Source of the DNA: Chalara sp. BL73 | Lineage: Eukaryota > Ascomycota > Leotiomycetes > Helotiales | DNA length: 64,000 nucleotides | Assembly (NCBI GenBank): GCA_918026815.1 | Contig: CAKJVC010000201.1 | Location: forward strand, 186,001-250,000 | Direction of reading: 5' to 3' | Part shown: piece after piece, positions 45,366-58,012 of the stretch | Numbering within the stretch: position 1 is the first letter of the stretch | Layout of the letters: every line of letters starts with the position of its first letter | Program-made: the position numbers and the translations under genes | Notes under the pieces: generated by a model | Seen by the model: only the letters and a program-made list of their open reading frames with translations | Database searches by the model: none | Told to the model about the DNA's origin: nothing

Positions 45366-48300
45366 TCAAGACTGCTTCTTACGCGGTGGTCCAGAAGCGC
45401 GATCCTTCATCTTCTCCTTGACAATTGCATACTCCTTGACCGACTCACTATGCTTCTCCTGTGCCGTAGACAAATGCATGTAGACAGCCTTATCAATCCG
45501 CAGTCCTTGTCTATAGTCCTCTAATCCTTCATCTGACCAACGGGCAGCACCCAAACCATCGTTCTGATTCTTTCGAGCAAGCATATGCAGAACAAATTGT
45601 GTGTTGAAGTGGTCCCAGCTGGTCATGTATTGACCAAATGTTTGGACATATTCCTGATACGCTTCAACAGTAGGACGGCCAGAAATATCAGCTGGTGGCG
45701 GAGCTTTAGGTGCAATTGGAGCTGTTGGCAAATGACTTGAAATGAGATCCTTAACGCTCAAGTCTGAAAAATTGACCTTCAATTCTTCATCAACAGGAGA
45801 CTCGCTGTGAGATGCAGCACGTTTCGTTGGCGAGGTCTTTAGCCCTTGCGGTACGGACTGAACGGGTGGCGTTGTGCTCTTGACTGGAGGCGTGTCGACA
45901 TCCATGGCATCGGGACTTGGCGGCAAAGGACTTGTGTAAGAGTTTGCAGGCTTTTTCCGACCAGTAAACACAGGTTTGTCATTTTCACTGTCGCTGTCGT
46001 CACTAATGACAATAGCTGCTGTGCCCATTGTTGGCTTTGGAATAGAGCCTCTAGTAGTCTTGCGCACTGGACGCTGAGGAACCTTGGTCGAGGAGGGCGG
46101 AACAGGCATGAAGGTCTGCTCCTTGAAGGTGCCTGCCCACTCCTCCGGTGAGAACTTAGCACTTTTTGGAGAATCAGCCGAAGCCTGCGAATCGACTGTA
46201 GGTTGTTGCATATAATGAGGGTCCATAGGGCGAGCTTTCGTGGGCGATCGTCCTCTAGAGCGACTTCCTGACTGTGTGCGACTACGGCCATAATGAGACA
46301 TATTTGGTGCCTTCTTCTCTGGCCGGAAGTACTCATTTCCCTCAAACTTCCCGTTCCACTCGTCCGGGCTGAAGGTGGTGTTGATATTTTCTGTACTATT
46401 ACGGGCGAAAGATTTTTGATGAAACGTAGTTTCATCAACGGGAATCGAAAAGCTATAAGAATCATCAACTTGGTTAGCATGATATCGACTTTGATTTGCT
46501 GAAACTGAAGGAGGAGACGCATCAACAAGATTGTCACACGGCGTAAAATTTGAAGCTTTATGCTTTTTAGCGGGGCTACCACCAAAAGCAGAGTCTTGGA
46601 ACGAATTTCGGGAGCGCGGTTTCTCACGCTTCGTGGTCGGAGAATCTGGCAAGATGTGGGCGGCACTATTTTTTGAAACAAAACTACCCCTGCCAATTTT
46701 GTTGTTGATGAGATTATCAACAACAGAGAACGTATGCTCTTCCATTGGGAAAAGATTGGTGGCAGAGGCTCCACTAGGAGGTGTCGGACGAACGTTACCG
46801 TTTTTGCCAATGAAATCAAAAATTGAGCGATGTTTCTCTTCCCAAGACGATAAACGCGCGGTTCCTAATCGGAAGCGGGGGGCTGAGGACTGGTTAGGCA
46901 GATCACCGGACGAGATGGCTTCCGATACTGTCGGAAGCTTGAGTCTGATTCCAACCCCTAATGCTCTGTTCGATGGCTGAGATCTAGGCAGACGAGGGGA
47001 CTGCCCTGTGCGTCGATTTGGAGGTGAGTCAGAAGAATCAAGAAAACTTGACTTCGCATACATTGAGGGTTGGCCATTCGGTGATGTAGCAGTTGGTTGA
47101 TCGGCGTTGGCAGTGGGTCCTGAAGGGTTAAAAGGAGTTAGTGGTACTCCTCCATCTTCATTCTCATTGAGCAGGGATCTGGCTCTCGAGTGCTTACTGG
47201 TGGAACCATTTGGCACATGCTGGGCCTCTGACGGCGACGATGAGGATGATGGGTCTGGTGCCTGGGATGAGGTCTTATTGGCTCTGGGCTTTGCATACGG
47301 GCGTCCATTGATCCCCTTGCCTTTGGGTCTGGCTTTGATCTCAGGTCCATCATCGGAGCTAGAGGAAGTGTTATAGTTTGCCAGAGGACTTGTGTAAGCT
47401 GGTTTGCTCGCAGTTCGTTGTGAGCCGTAGGACTGGGGGCGGTGCGCAGAGTGTAAGCTAGATTCTGAGCCGGCTCTCGGGATATTCTGGGAGCCTCCGC
47501 TCTTCTCTGGGCGAAATTGGGCTTCTCGAGTGCTCTTAGATCTATTAATATTAGTAGTGTCATAAGGATTGAGCTTCGCTCCTCGTCCTCCATTTTCAAA
47601 TGGGTCAAACTTCTCTCCGCCATGAGTTGAATAAGGAGTACTTTGCCGAGTATCGAACCGGACATCAGGCTTGTCCCTGAATTGTTCCAGAGGGTCTTCA
47701 GAAATATGAGTTCTTGGGATTTCAGTCCTCAAAGGAGGTGCTGGCCGAGCCTGAGCCTGTGCCGGTCTTGGTGGTGGTGGCGGGGGATTGGCGGACTTGC
47801 GTGCAGAGAAATAGTTCGTTTTAGGAGCAGCAGACTCATCACCACCAGGAGTGTTTGGCATGAAACCACCCTTTCGATTCGATGCGCCAGAGCTATGGGC
47901 GCGTTGATGTGATTGTGAACTAGGATTCTGTGGTGAACTGGGATAATCCCATCCGTTTTGATTTCGTGGTGGAGGGGGGGGATAGTTGTTCTCTTTCCTA
48001 TTTGAAGCCTTTGGTGCAGCACCTGAGGATCTCGAACCAGCGCGCATATTCTCCCACGCCTCATAGTCTCTTTTTCTAGCCTCTGGCCCTTCCTGTGCTG
48101 CTTGGTATGCGGACTGTTTAGGGGTTTCGAAGTTTTGATAACGCCGTGCACCTGCGGATGGGGGAGGAGCCTTATTTGCGCGGGCAGCAGTTGGGGCTTT
48201 TGGTGGTGCTGGATATTGCGAGCTAACATTCGACCAAGGGTTACCTCGTCGGTTCCCCCCCATTTGGAACCCTCCACCAATTGGTCGTCGCTGAGCATCG

Positions 48301-48561
48301 TATCTCGCTCTCTCATTTGCATCACCAAGGATTTCATGCGCCTGTTGTATCTTTTGGAACTGAGCTGTAACTTCAGTCTCCCGGCCTGGGTTTCGATCAG
48401 GGTGGTATGCAAGAGCTACATTTAATTAGAGATGCAGAAGCTTGTGAGTACCCAGGTGCCATACCTAGCTTCTTGAATTGCTTTTTGATCTCAGTAATGT
48501 CGGCAGTAGGAGCTACCTGCAGGTCTGCATAGTAGTCCTGGGTAAAATCTACCTTCACCAT
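45366..48561 (-). CDS. J-domain (DnaJ) protein with long disordered tail (1048 aa)
   Basis: Two exons, 48561-48465 and 48415-45366, with a 49-nt intron inside the J domain. The domain spans residues about 8-72 (YYADLQVAPTADITEIKKQF, then ALAYHPDRNPGRE, IQQAHEILGDANERARYD). The HPD triad at residues 37-39, which stimulates Hsp70 ATPase, is intact. There is no Gly/Phe region of class A/B and no Zn fingers, so it is a class C J-protein. The remaining 950 residues are Pro/Ser/Asn-rich and look disordered, with two EEWAGTF/DEWNGKFEG-type repeats (SPEEWAGTF and SPDEWNGKFEG), which may be short peptide-binding motifs. The last 130 residues are more ordered. The Hsp70 partner and location are unknown. 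Confidence 0.9.
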
Positions 48562-50019
48562 GATGCCAGTCTTGACTCCTTGAGGTGGACAGGGAGACTT
48601 GGAGATGTATTCATGTAAGTTGATGTATATGAGTAAAAAAAAATTGCATAACCTGCGACAGGTTCAACAGAGATCTTAGCCTAAGTCTGAGCATCCGTGT
48701 GAGCGTGTCTTGCGTTGTGAGGTTCGAGCTGGGAGATTGTTGCCTGAGTGAGTTGATAACAGATGTGATGACCGTAAGTCCCAGTTCAGATGTGGCGTCG
48801 CCGAGAAGACCCGCTCACTTCCAATGGTACAGCAGTGAGTCGTGAACTGGGCGTGGCTGTTCGCAGGTGAGTCGCTGGGCGAGCAAAATGATAGCCTTTG
48901 AGCAACCCAGCAGCCAATACGCAAGGAACAAGAAAAAGGTACAAGCACGGAGTTTAAAACTAACTGAAGCACAAACAAAGAATTGTTCTGAACGTCAACC
49001 AACTCTTAGGCGTAGTTAGACGAAAGGAAGAGCAAATCTGAGGTTGAAGGTCGAACGTGTTTATGGAATCAAGAAACTCGCAGTAGTCGGTGTTGTTTGA
49101 TCCTGGAGCTAGGCGGCCGCCCGAAGCGAACCCCTGTTGCGGAAGAAGGTTCTTGCGTAGCCGAAGATGATTATGATATATCATAACAGCCCCTTCCGTG
49201 GCCGAAAAAACCAAGTTTTAAGTTAATGGATGATTGACGAGCGTTCTTCTCCTCAGTGTATTGCAAGGCTGCCGGGTTCTCTAGCAAGATTTTCCAATTT
49301 CACGAGGGTGTGGTTGTGCTTGGTGCCCACGCTATTTGGGAGTTCTCAGCTACGCCTCAAAGACCCCACTATTTGTTGTTTGTGGGGAGGAGTTAATGAG
49401 CCACATCTGACGAAAGACAGCGGGCGACATAAACTGATCCTAGATTAGGTTGAACCCTTCATGTACTGGCAAACTATACTTTGGTCATGCTTTTGGCCAA
49501 CTATGTACGCTTTACATATTTTTCAAGTCAGAAGTAGAAATAGTGAGCTTCTCAAAACTCTTGTTTATCTCTTTCCTCTTTCGGGCCATTTGTCAATATC
49601 CAAAGGCTTGGCTATTTCCTCCTTCAATACTTTCCAATTGTACAATTAAGACCTTGTGTAGTTTCAATTCGTCCTCTGAGCACAAACACAACTGTGCTGT
49701 GTTACAATCCGGAAGGGGTGGGTAAAATGGCTAGGCGTTCACTTTGATGTGATTTCATGTCAATACAGCTGAGGATCTCATCTATAACTCCAGACATTGC
49801 TTGTAGAGATCCTAATACCTTCAAGATGGTATTGTCTTTCTTGGCTTTTCTGCTAAGAATCTATGCCTCTGGTCATATAGCTAGCATTTAATAAATATCC
49901 CTCATTAAACATAACTCCATTGGCCACGTATTCTGTTCAAGAATGCCTTCATAGCACCTCATAAGGATGATCCAACCAAACCGCCAAATTTAGGCAACAT
50001 ACAGAATGTCCTTCAATAA
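48562..50019. other. Promoter of the J-domain gene and 3' flank of INCENP
   Basis: About 1.46 kb with only short overlapping frames. The J-domain gene's promoter and any 5' UTR lie at the left, the INCENP 3' UTR at the right. No recognised element. Confidence 0.5.
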
Positions 50020-53000
50020 TCATACCATCGAGTCATAAGTCCATCCTCCCTGTCTTCGCACCCGATCTCTCGCCTCCAAATCGCGTCTGACCTCATCCTC
50101 AGTCAAGCGATCTTGTCCACTCCAGTTGGCACTAGATGTCCGCTGTCGGAATTTGTGGAACCTATCTTTGCTTTTACTGAAAACTTCCTCCATGTTCAAC
50201 GGCCCAGGTTGCCCAAACACAAGCGATGGGTCAATTTCTTCTTGTCGAGCAAGCTGTTTCCGAAGGTCAGGAGAATTCGTCCAAGCCTGGGTTGGAAATT
50301 GCGGCTCATCGTCGTCATCTTCATCCTCGGAATCAGTATTGATCTCTGGAAGTTCAATGTTCTCGCCATTCTGGTACCGAGGTGAAGACTTCGCTGTTGA
50401 CTTGGAAGATTTGCCTCCATGTTGAGCATTGATTGGACGAGCAGGAGTCTTATGTTGAGGATTACCATAATTCGAGCTCGAGGCGAATGGAATCGGCGCC
50501 TTGGATACCTGAGCCATATCAAGCGGATGGGCGGGCTTAGACTGGTTCATATTATGCTGCTGTATGAGAGTAGCTCTTTGTAGGCTTCCAGCAGGAGGTG
50601 CATTCGCGTAACCAGTTGAAAATATAGACTTAGGCTGCAATTCCTACAGAGGATTAGTTTACGTTTCACAGATAGAAAGATAGCATACCTTTGCGCGACT
50701 GCTAGATTGGCGAATTGGGGGAGCTGTCATCTTTGGTCGAGGCTCTGTCAAATCCTCATCATCGTCGAAGTTATCACTGGTCTTGCGTCGTTTCGATTGG
50801 TTGTCATTGTGCTGGTACGACGGCAAATTCCGGGGAATTATCGGCCGTGAGTGGTGATCGTCCCCATTGTCCTGAGGAAGAGGACGCTTCGGAGGGGCCT
50901 TCGCTGCATTTTGCAAAACTGGTCTTGTACCATCATCTTGAGGACGCTGTACAGGTGCGCCACCATTCAAGTGCGGCCCTTTGGACTGGCCAAATTCACC
51001 ACGTGGAATAGATGGTAATGGCTTATCAAGATCTCCACTAGGTTGAGGACGAAGAGCAGGAGGTGGCGCGCCGGTCTGCTTTGCCTTCTCCATTTCCAGC
51101 CTCCTCTTCTCTATAGCCTGGCGTGAAGCGCTTTTCTTGGCATCAGCGGCTTGAGCCGCTTGTTCCTTGTCGCGCTGAATGGCTCGCTGACGCTCCAGCT
51201 CTTGTCGGCGTTGTTGCTCCTCCTTGCGGCGCTCTTCTTCTTTGATAGCTGCACGCTGTCTCTCGACTTCCTCCTTAGCTTCTTTCTTACGCTTAGCAGC
51301 AAGCTCATCCTATAATTATCAGCTCTTACTTGTCGACATAACAATGTTCACATACCTGTTCCTTCTTTCTCGCAGCTGCCTCCAGTGCCTTGGTCGCGGC
51401 TGACTTGAAGTTATTTCCTTTTGAAGCTGTGCTAGCCATTGAGCTAGTGCTTGCTTTCTTCCGCAAGCCTGCCTGTGACGCCCCCGGTTGGGCAGCTGGA
51501 CCCAGAGATTCCTGCAAAGTAGCAGCCAATGTGGAATTTGACGGGTGATAAGGCTGTCCTATGTGCCCACGCTGAGATCCAGTATCAACCCTAATCACAG
51601 TCGGGGGCTTCTGTTTTCCTGCTGCTTCTTTGGTAGGCTTAAGTGGCCTCTTTGCAACGGGCCTACCAATTTGAGATTTTGGGCGAGGCACCGTTGGTGG
51701 CGGCGGCATAGACTGAGCATCTGTCATCTCCATATCTTTTCCTGACTTGTCTTCTACGCTCGCCACTGCAGCAGCAATACCTTCAGCTTCTAATTGGGCC
51801 TTAGTTTTCCGAGGGCTGCTTCTAGTCGCACGCGGTATATCAACTTGGCTAGCCTTCGCTAGTATCTCTTGTTCCTTCCGCTCATTAACTTGCTTCTGCA
51901 TGGCAGCCACTCTCTCTTGCTCGAGATGGAAAACGCGAGCTTCCTCTTTGACCTTCTGCCGAGCCTTTTCCAATTGGTCAGCCATTTTCTGTGCATCCTT
52001 AGTCTCCTTTGCCTGTTTTGCCTCTCTGGCCTGCTCCTCTTTCCTTCGTTCTTCCCTCTCTGTGGACGCTCTGGTCTTGCGTACGCTAGCCTTGCCAGGA
52101 CTGTCAGGTACTCGCTGGGAATTCTGGCTGCTAATCTGGCTATCTTTCAAGGAATTCACATTGGCTTGCAAGGCTTCTTCAAAGGAAGGCTGGGAGATCA
52201 TGCCCATTCGGCTTGGAGCGGGTGACATGGCAGAAGATTTGGCTTCGGCGCTCACAGCAGCGCTGCTAGCAAAAAGCCCGCGCGAAGTCTTGAGTATTGA
52301 TGAAAACTTGTCTTTGGCAGCTTTGAGCGGGCTTCCCTTGTAGCTCTTAGAAGGAGATTTTGGTGGAGTCACATCGTTGGTGTTAGCACTTGATGGGTTA
52401 GGATTTGAGACTGAGATAGTCATCTTGTGAAAAGGAGAGTCGCCAGACTTCTTAGGAGATCGAAGAACAGATGTAGACACTGACTTCATGTGGCCTAAGG
52501 TGCTTGTGGTGCGCTCAGGAATAGTCGGCTCTCGTATAGGGGATCTATGCCTAGGAGATTCACCTCTCTTGGGGATGTTAAACTCTGATCCGCCAATGCT
52601 ATCTTTGCCACGTATGTCTTCCATCACATCTGTAGTATGACTCTTAATCAATCCTGGCCTGGGACTGAATATTGAGGATCCAGCAGCTGCAGTAGATGGA
52701 CCAATCCAGCTATCATCCTCATCTTCAGGGAACGCTCCTGGTGCAGCAAAAGGTTTCCTTTCCGGCGATCTAATAGGGGATTTCTGGGGTGATTTTGGCA
52801 GAGGGGCTTCCTGGATAGATTGGACCTGGGTTGGTGCCTGAGACAAAGCCACTACAGTGCTCGCGATAGACTTTGAAGCTGGTCGACCACTAGCCTGCGA
52901 TTTGCCTAACATACTAATTTGATCTTGAAGCCTTTGTGTCGAAGTCTTGTTGTGAAGTCGTGACACAGGATCTTGTTCGTCTTCAACTGGATCGATATCC

Positions 53001-54268
53001 ATCTCGTCATCGTCATTATCTTGTGTATCTATTCGTGTATTCCCCAGGCTCTTTCCACCTGTTTGCCTGCCATAGTAACTCGTCCGTGTTTGGTCTAAGT
53101 GGCTTGTGCGGGATACCCGATTTCCGATACTCTTTTTCGTAGTAATTGGCTCCCTCGCTGGAAGAGATGCAAAATTTAAGCTGCTTTTACGAACTATAGG
53201 TCGGATTGGACTAGATCCCTCGGATGGTGAGTTATCATTATCTGCTACATCTTCCATTGGTTCATCCTCAACCCCCTTTTGCTCGTCAATGGCAGAGAGT
53301 TCTTCAACAGGTTTTGCTACATTAGTAGGGGAACTAGGTACAGCAGATCGGATTGGTGAGCGCTTTCGAGGTGACGATGGCTGAGTTCGGGTCTGAAGGG
53401 GTGATTCTAGTACAGGACGCGTATATTCGATAGGTTCGGGACTTTTGGTTGGCACAGGCGCTGCTGGATGCGGAACAGCTGTCTTGCCCAAGGTACGTGT
53501 CTGTTCTTCTCTAGCAGAATGGAATGATCCTTCCGTACTCCGCCTCTCCTCCGACTCAGGACTTTTAAGAATCACATTCTTAGTTCCTGCTACTTCCAAT
53601 ACAGGTTTGGGTGAAGATGACCTTGGAGTCTGATGGAGCTCTATAGGATCATTGGGTTGGGTTGGTTGCGTTTGTTGTGATGCGTATTGACTTCCAAAAT
53701 ATCCAGAGTCAGTATAGTTCGGCGCAGGCTTTTGCCTGAATAGGTCCTCCTCCTCCAATATATTTGTTGATTGTACAGGTTCTATAGGTATCGGCGCATC
53801 TTCCGCGACTCGAAATGAAGGCAGGTCAAAATGTGTTTGTCTAACAGGACTCAATCCACTGAGCCCGCCTCGTGGCGTGGTAGAGAATATGTCTGATAGT
53901 GGCTCCAAAATGTTAGTTTAAGGCTTGACTATAGAGGTCTAAACCTACAGCGCGTCCCTCTGATGGGTTGACCTTTCGGATAGTCCTAGGCGTCTTTCCG
54001 CGTAACTTCCCAGGAGTTTTGAAGATTTCTGCTACGTTTCTAAGTGCGATATGTCAGTAAGGGACCAATATTCTGGACTGGTGACGTACACTTGGTTTTT
54101 GCTAAATATCTCTGCCATATGTTCGTTCAGCCATTCCACCTCATTTCGCGCAGAAAAGGTAAACTCTTCCACCTCTGTCTCTGCTATCTGTGCCGCAGAG
54201 CTTCTCTCTTCTGTTATCCATGCTGCTGATCCAACTTGCAAACGCGGGTTTCCGCGCATCGTCGCCAT
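50020..54268 (-). CDS. SLI15: Inner centromere protein (INCENP/Sli15 family, 1353 aa)
   Basis: Five exons: 54268-54090, 54039-53949, 53902-51356, 51309-50689, 50643-50020. INCENP is the scaffold of the chromosomal passenger complex; its C-terminal IN-box binds and activates Aurora B kinase, and its N-terminus binds the survivin/borealin partners. The N-terminal segment (RGNPRLQVGSAAWITEER, then VEWLNEHMAEIFSKN) resembles fungal INCENP starts. A long disordered Ser/Pro-rich middle has many SP/TP sites, likely Cdk targets. Two runs of Arg/Lys/Glu helix (in late exon 3 and in exon 4, EERRKEEQQRRQELERQRA) form the single alpha-helix region. The IN-box is at the end: ENIELPEINTDSEDEDDDDE, WTNSPDLRKQL, FSKSKDRFHKFRQRTSSANW. 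Introns are 46-51 nt. Confidence 0.93.
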
Positions 54269-54769
54269 CGTGACGTGCCCAAACAATGCGCGTCAAATAA
54301 GGATCAACAAGATAAATTCTTGTAATATGGAGAGGAGGAGATCATAAAATCATATCGTAGTGGTTGCTGCATATAATTACGTTAGTATTTCACGCGATTG
54401 GCGATTGTGGTGTGTTGTCGAGGTTGATGTCTGAACCTTCAGATTTTGGGGTGGGTTCGATTTGTTTTGGTTGCTTCCCGATCAGGATTGCGGGCGATCA
54501 CGTGTATCTGGCCCAAGCTCCTTGGGAGTGGGTCCACTCCTCAGTTCTCAGGAATAAAGAATGAAATCTCCTCGCTACCATCACCCACTCATGGCTAATG
54601 AGATATCTAAACCCAACTTACCCATGCATGAGCCTGAGATTTGTCATTGTACTTTTATGAATTTCTATCTCAGGCCCCGAGGAGGTCTGTGTTTGTAGCC
54701 CTTTCATAGAAGACGGAGTTGTCTTACAGTTAACATATTCCTGAATACTATACTTTACTCTATTTGCAA
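54269..54769. promoter_or_regulatory. Divergent promoter, INCENP / acyl-CoA dehydrogenase
   Basis: 501 bp between the two starts. A CACGTG E-box (ATCACGTGTATC) is at about 54498. The side next to the acyl-CoA dehydrogenase is AT-rich, with ATACTTTACTC just before the start. Confidence 0.4.
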
Positions 54770-56181
54770 ATGGCTACCCCAAGGCTATTTCGATTTTCCA
54801 GGCGGTGCATTCGGTTTGATTCTTTTCTTTCATCAAGGCGGCTGTCGTCTTCAGCGCCACGCAGAGCAAATACTCTGATGGAGATGAGTGGTTTCTCAGA
54901 TACTCAACTTCAAGTACGCGAAGCAATTGCTAAGATCTGCTCAAATTTCCCTGATGTAAGTATATCTAAACACTTTCATTGTGCCGGCCTTGACCGTCAT
55001 GCTCAAGGAATACTGGGCTGCTCATGATGAATCCGGAGAATATCCTCATGAACTTCATGCTGCCCTTGCAAAAGATGGGTGGATAGGCATTGCACTTCCA
55101 GAGGATCATGGTGGGTCAGGTTTGGGTATTTCAGAAGCCACAATGATGCTACATACCATATCAGAGTATGTATGATCAACTTATCTCTATGCTTGCGTAT
55201 GCTCAATGTTTGGGCAGAAGTGGAGCAGGAATGGCGGGGGCTCAATCTATTCATGCCAATGTGTATGCTACTCAGCCTGTAGCAAAGTTTGCAACCGCAG
55301 AACAACGACAACAAATGCTACCGAAACTCATCGACGGAACTTGGCGAGTATGTTTCGGAGTAACAGAACCAAACACTGGTCTCGAGACCCTCAAGCTCAA
55401 AACCCAGGCCATCTGTGATGGAGATAATTATCATGTATACGGCCAGAAAATATGGATTTCTTCGGCTCAAATTGCCAAGAAGATGGTTCTCCTAGCCCGT
55501 ACCACACCTGTCAATCAAGTCAGGAAACCTTCCGAAGGACTGTCATTATTTTTCATCGACTTTGATACATCAAAGCCTGGCCTCGAACTCAAGAAGATCA
55601 AAAAGATGGGAGGGAGAGCCGTGGATGCCAATGAGGTCTTCTTTGATAATTATGTCATTCCAAAGGAGACTTTGATCGGTAAAGAAGGCCAAGGATTCAA
55701 AATCGTGCTGCACGGTATGAATGCTGAAAGATGTCTCCTTGCTGGTGAAGCACTTGGTCTTGGCTACGCTGCCTTATATCGAGCCTCCAACTACGCCAGA
55801 GATCGAGAAGTCTTTGGACGCCCCATAGGCATGAATCAAGGCATCCAGCATCCTCTTGCAGACGCATATATGCATTTAGAAGCAGCGAAACTCGCAACTT
55901 ATCACGCAGCCAAGCTTTATGATCGTTCTACTTCGGACGAGACGATCACTCAACAGGCTGTGGGAGTTGCATGCAATAGTGCGAAGTATTTGGCTGCTGA
56001 AGCAGCATTCACCGCTTGTGAGAAGAGCGTGTTGACGTTGGGCGGGATGGGCTATGCGCAGGAATATCATGTTGAAAGATATTTGAGGGAATGTTTTGTG
56101 CCTAGAATTGCACCTGTTTCTAGAGAGATGATCATGAATTACGTTAGTGAGAAGGTCCTGGGATTACCTAGAAGTTACTGA
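54770..56181 (+). CDS. Acyl-CoA dehydrogenase, probably mitochondrial (435 aa)
   Basis: Three exons, 54770-54955, 55008-55165 and 55218-56181, both introns 52 nt; the second junction rebuilds HTISESGAGMAGAQS. The first about 35 residues (RLFRFSRRCIRF, SSRRLSSSAPRR) form an Arg/Ser-rich presequence typical of mitochondrial import. The dehydrogenase fold follows: N-terminal helices (VREAIAKICSNFPD, YPHELHAALAKDGWIGIALP), the middle beta domain (CFGVTEPNTGLETLKLKT, VYGQKIWISSAQ) and the C-terminal helical domain (GMNAERCLLAGEALGLGYAA, LGGMGYAQEYHVERYLRE). The enzyme oxidises acyl-CoA to enoyl-CoA using FAD. The exact chain or branched substrate cannot be told. Length is normal. Confidence 0.95.
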
Positions 56182-58012
56182 TAAATTTCAAGAGTATGCA
56201 GGATGCAGAATCGCATTACCTTTCCTGTGATAACTAGTGCATAGTAAAGGTGATGCTCGATCTACTACCAATTCGTTAATATGTTCAGTATGAGCCAGTA
56301 ATAAAGTAGCTTGATGTAATAAGGGAAATTAGTAGACCTAGCATGCCAAATTCTTTCATAGCCCAGAACCCGAACGACTATAGCATCAACTAGTAAAGTA
56401 TAATCATAGAATGACTTGTAACAGACCGAATGCTTATGAAACGGATATTCTAAAGACTGAAACTTGGACATCTTAACATTTTTATTTCCATGCTATGGAC
56501 ACAATGCAAATGAAATGACAGGAAGAGCAACATTTCATAAGCTCACATATGCCTAGAAAGCGTGTTGGCTCATCTCACCAGAATGCAATTTTAATTACCA
56601 AATGGAAGCTAGCGTGGACATGAACCAGGTCTCGCAAACTCAAGACATCAATCTCTAGAATATATATACGCATATGGAAATGTATAGCTTGCTGTCTATT
56701 AATACTTTGAGCTTTTCGTCACCACAACGTGGTTACCGCTCTGGTTCTAGTATTTTCATAAAGCGTTTTGGGTTTTAGTTGGCTTATTCCGAGAAACATT
56801 GCTCTCAAGTGCTTTCTTTCCGTAGAAAGTAATTTCCTTCCTTGATAAATGGTGACCTGTGACATGGTAGAACACGTAGATATCGAACTTGGCAGAATCA
56901 CTTCGCAGGTCCCCGGACTGCGGTGCATTTGTTCCATGTCCATGTACGCCTTCTAAGAGCTTTTGATTCAGATATGCAGGAGATCGTCTTCGTGAAAGTT
57001 CTACCTCGCAAAGAGGAAAAAGCACTTTCCGGAAAATTGCAGTTGGCAGGCACTAATTTTCTTTCCGTCATCCATTCGTTAGGAAGAATCATTGAATTCA
57101 TGAAGGCTATTCTGCCGTTTAGGGACTATTGGGAAGCTGCAACAAAAAAACAGCAACATGGTATGGACGAGGGGCCGATGTGGTAATGAGACGAGGTCAT
57201 TTAAGGCATATTAACAACTCTGACACAGGGATACCTTTCGTTTATGAATCTTTAAAACTTATCTAAAGGAGAAGAAAAGAGAGTTTCTAAGGCTAAACTA
57301 TATCACAAGCCGTGCTTAGCTTGCTTTGAGCAGGCTTGTTCTCCTGATTAGGAGGCATGCCAAGTTGGAACATATCTAGTATTGCAGGATTGGCGTGTAT
57401 CCAGCTATGATAATTTCTATAATATGGCCATTCGAATGTTGCTGTGTTCACTAGGCGGACATCTGCTGAGGTTTAGAGGAACTACTGTTGCATACGGTAG
57501 ACCATAACTGCCTGAACCGCAATCCCAATCCATGTTTTTCCGATATTTTAGCCTGATGAACGTTCTCCTCTCCTTTGCCCCTCTCTATCTCTCCACTACT
57601 CCTGCAATGTCCCAATAGCTAAGCCACTTGAAGAGCTCGGAGGCACATTATCCTACGTTACTGTTACCCTCATACACTGCAATGGCATTTATCCTTGCCT
57701 TGCTCTTCGTCTGCCCTGTTCGGGTTTATCCACTGTAGCTCAAAATGCTGTGTACGAAGTCGTATGAGGTGGGCCGCGATGCTCCCCTGGATTATCGTCT
57801 ACAATAAGGTGTATACACTGTGGCGGCCAGGCGCAAGCTTTTGAAGCGGAGAAGGTAGTTCTTTCTTCCGGCCTAGCGGAGATCCAAGTGATCATGCCCG
57901 CAGTGAAGTATATATCTCATTTCGTTTCTTTCATGGTGTTCTCTAGTCCAATTGTCTCCGTGCTGTTTGTTTTTACTGGTCTGAAGGCAGAGAAGGGGAT
58001 TTGTACCAAATT
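56182..58012. other. Intergenic region, no firm gene
   Basis: About 1.8 kb. A plus-strand frame ending at 57186 (ATG at about 56974, about 70 residues, IVFVKVLPRKEEKAL...) and an overlapping minus-strand frame (56756-57025) are each open but unrecognised. The right 800 bp are the promoter region of the esterase gene. Confidence 0.4.

Noticed and set aside
45839..46819. 326-codon minus-strand frame inside the J-domain gene
   Set aside because: Alternative-phase shadow of the long low-complexity exon; Ser/Arg/Leu-rich with no domain.
56756..57186. Overlapping open frames on both strands downstream of the acyl-CoA dehydrogenase
   Set aside because: Each is under 90 codons, they conflict with each other, and neither shows a motif.
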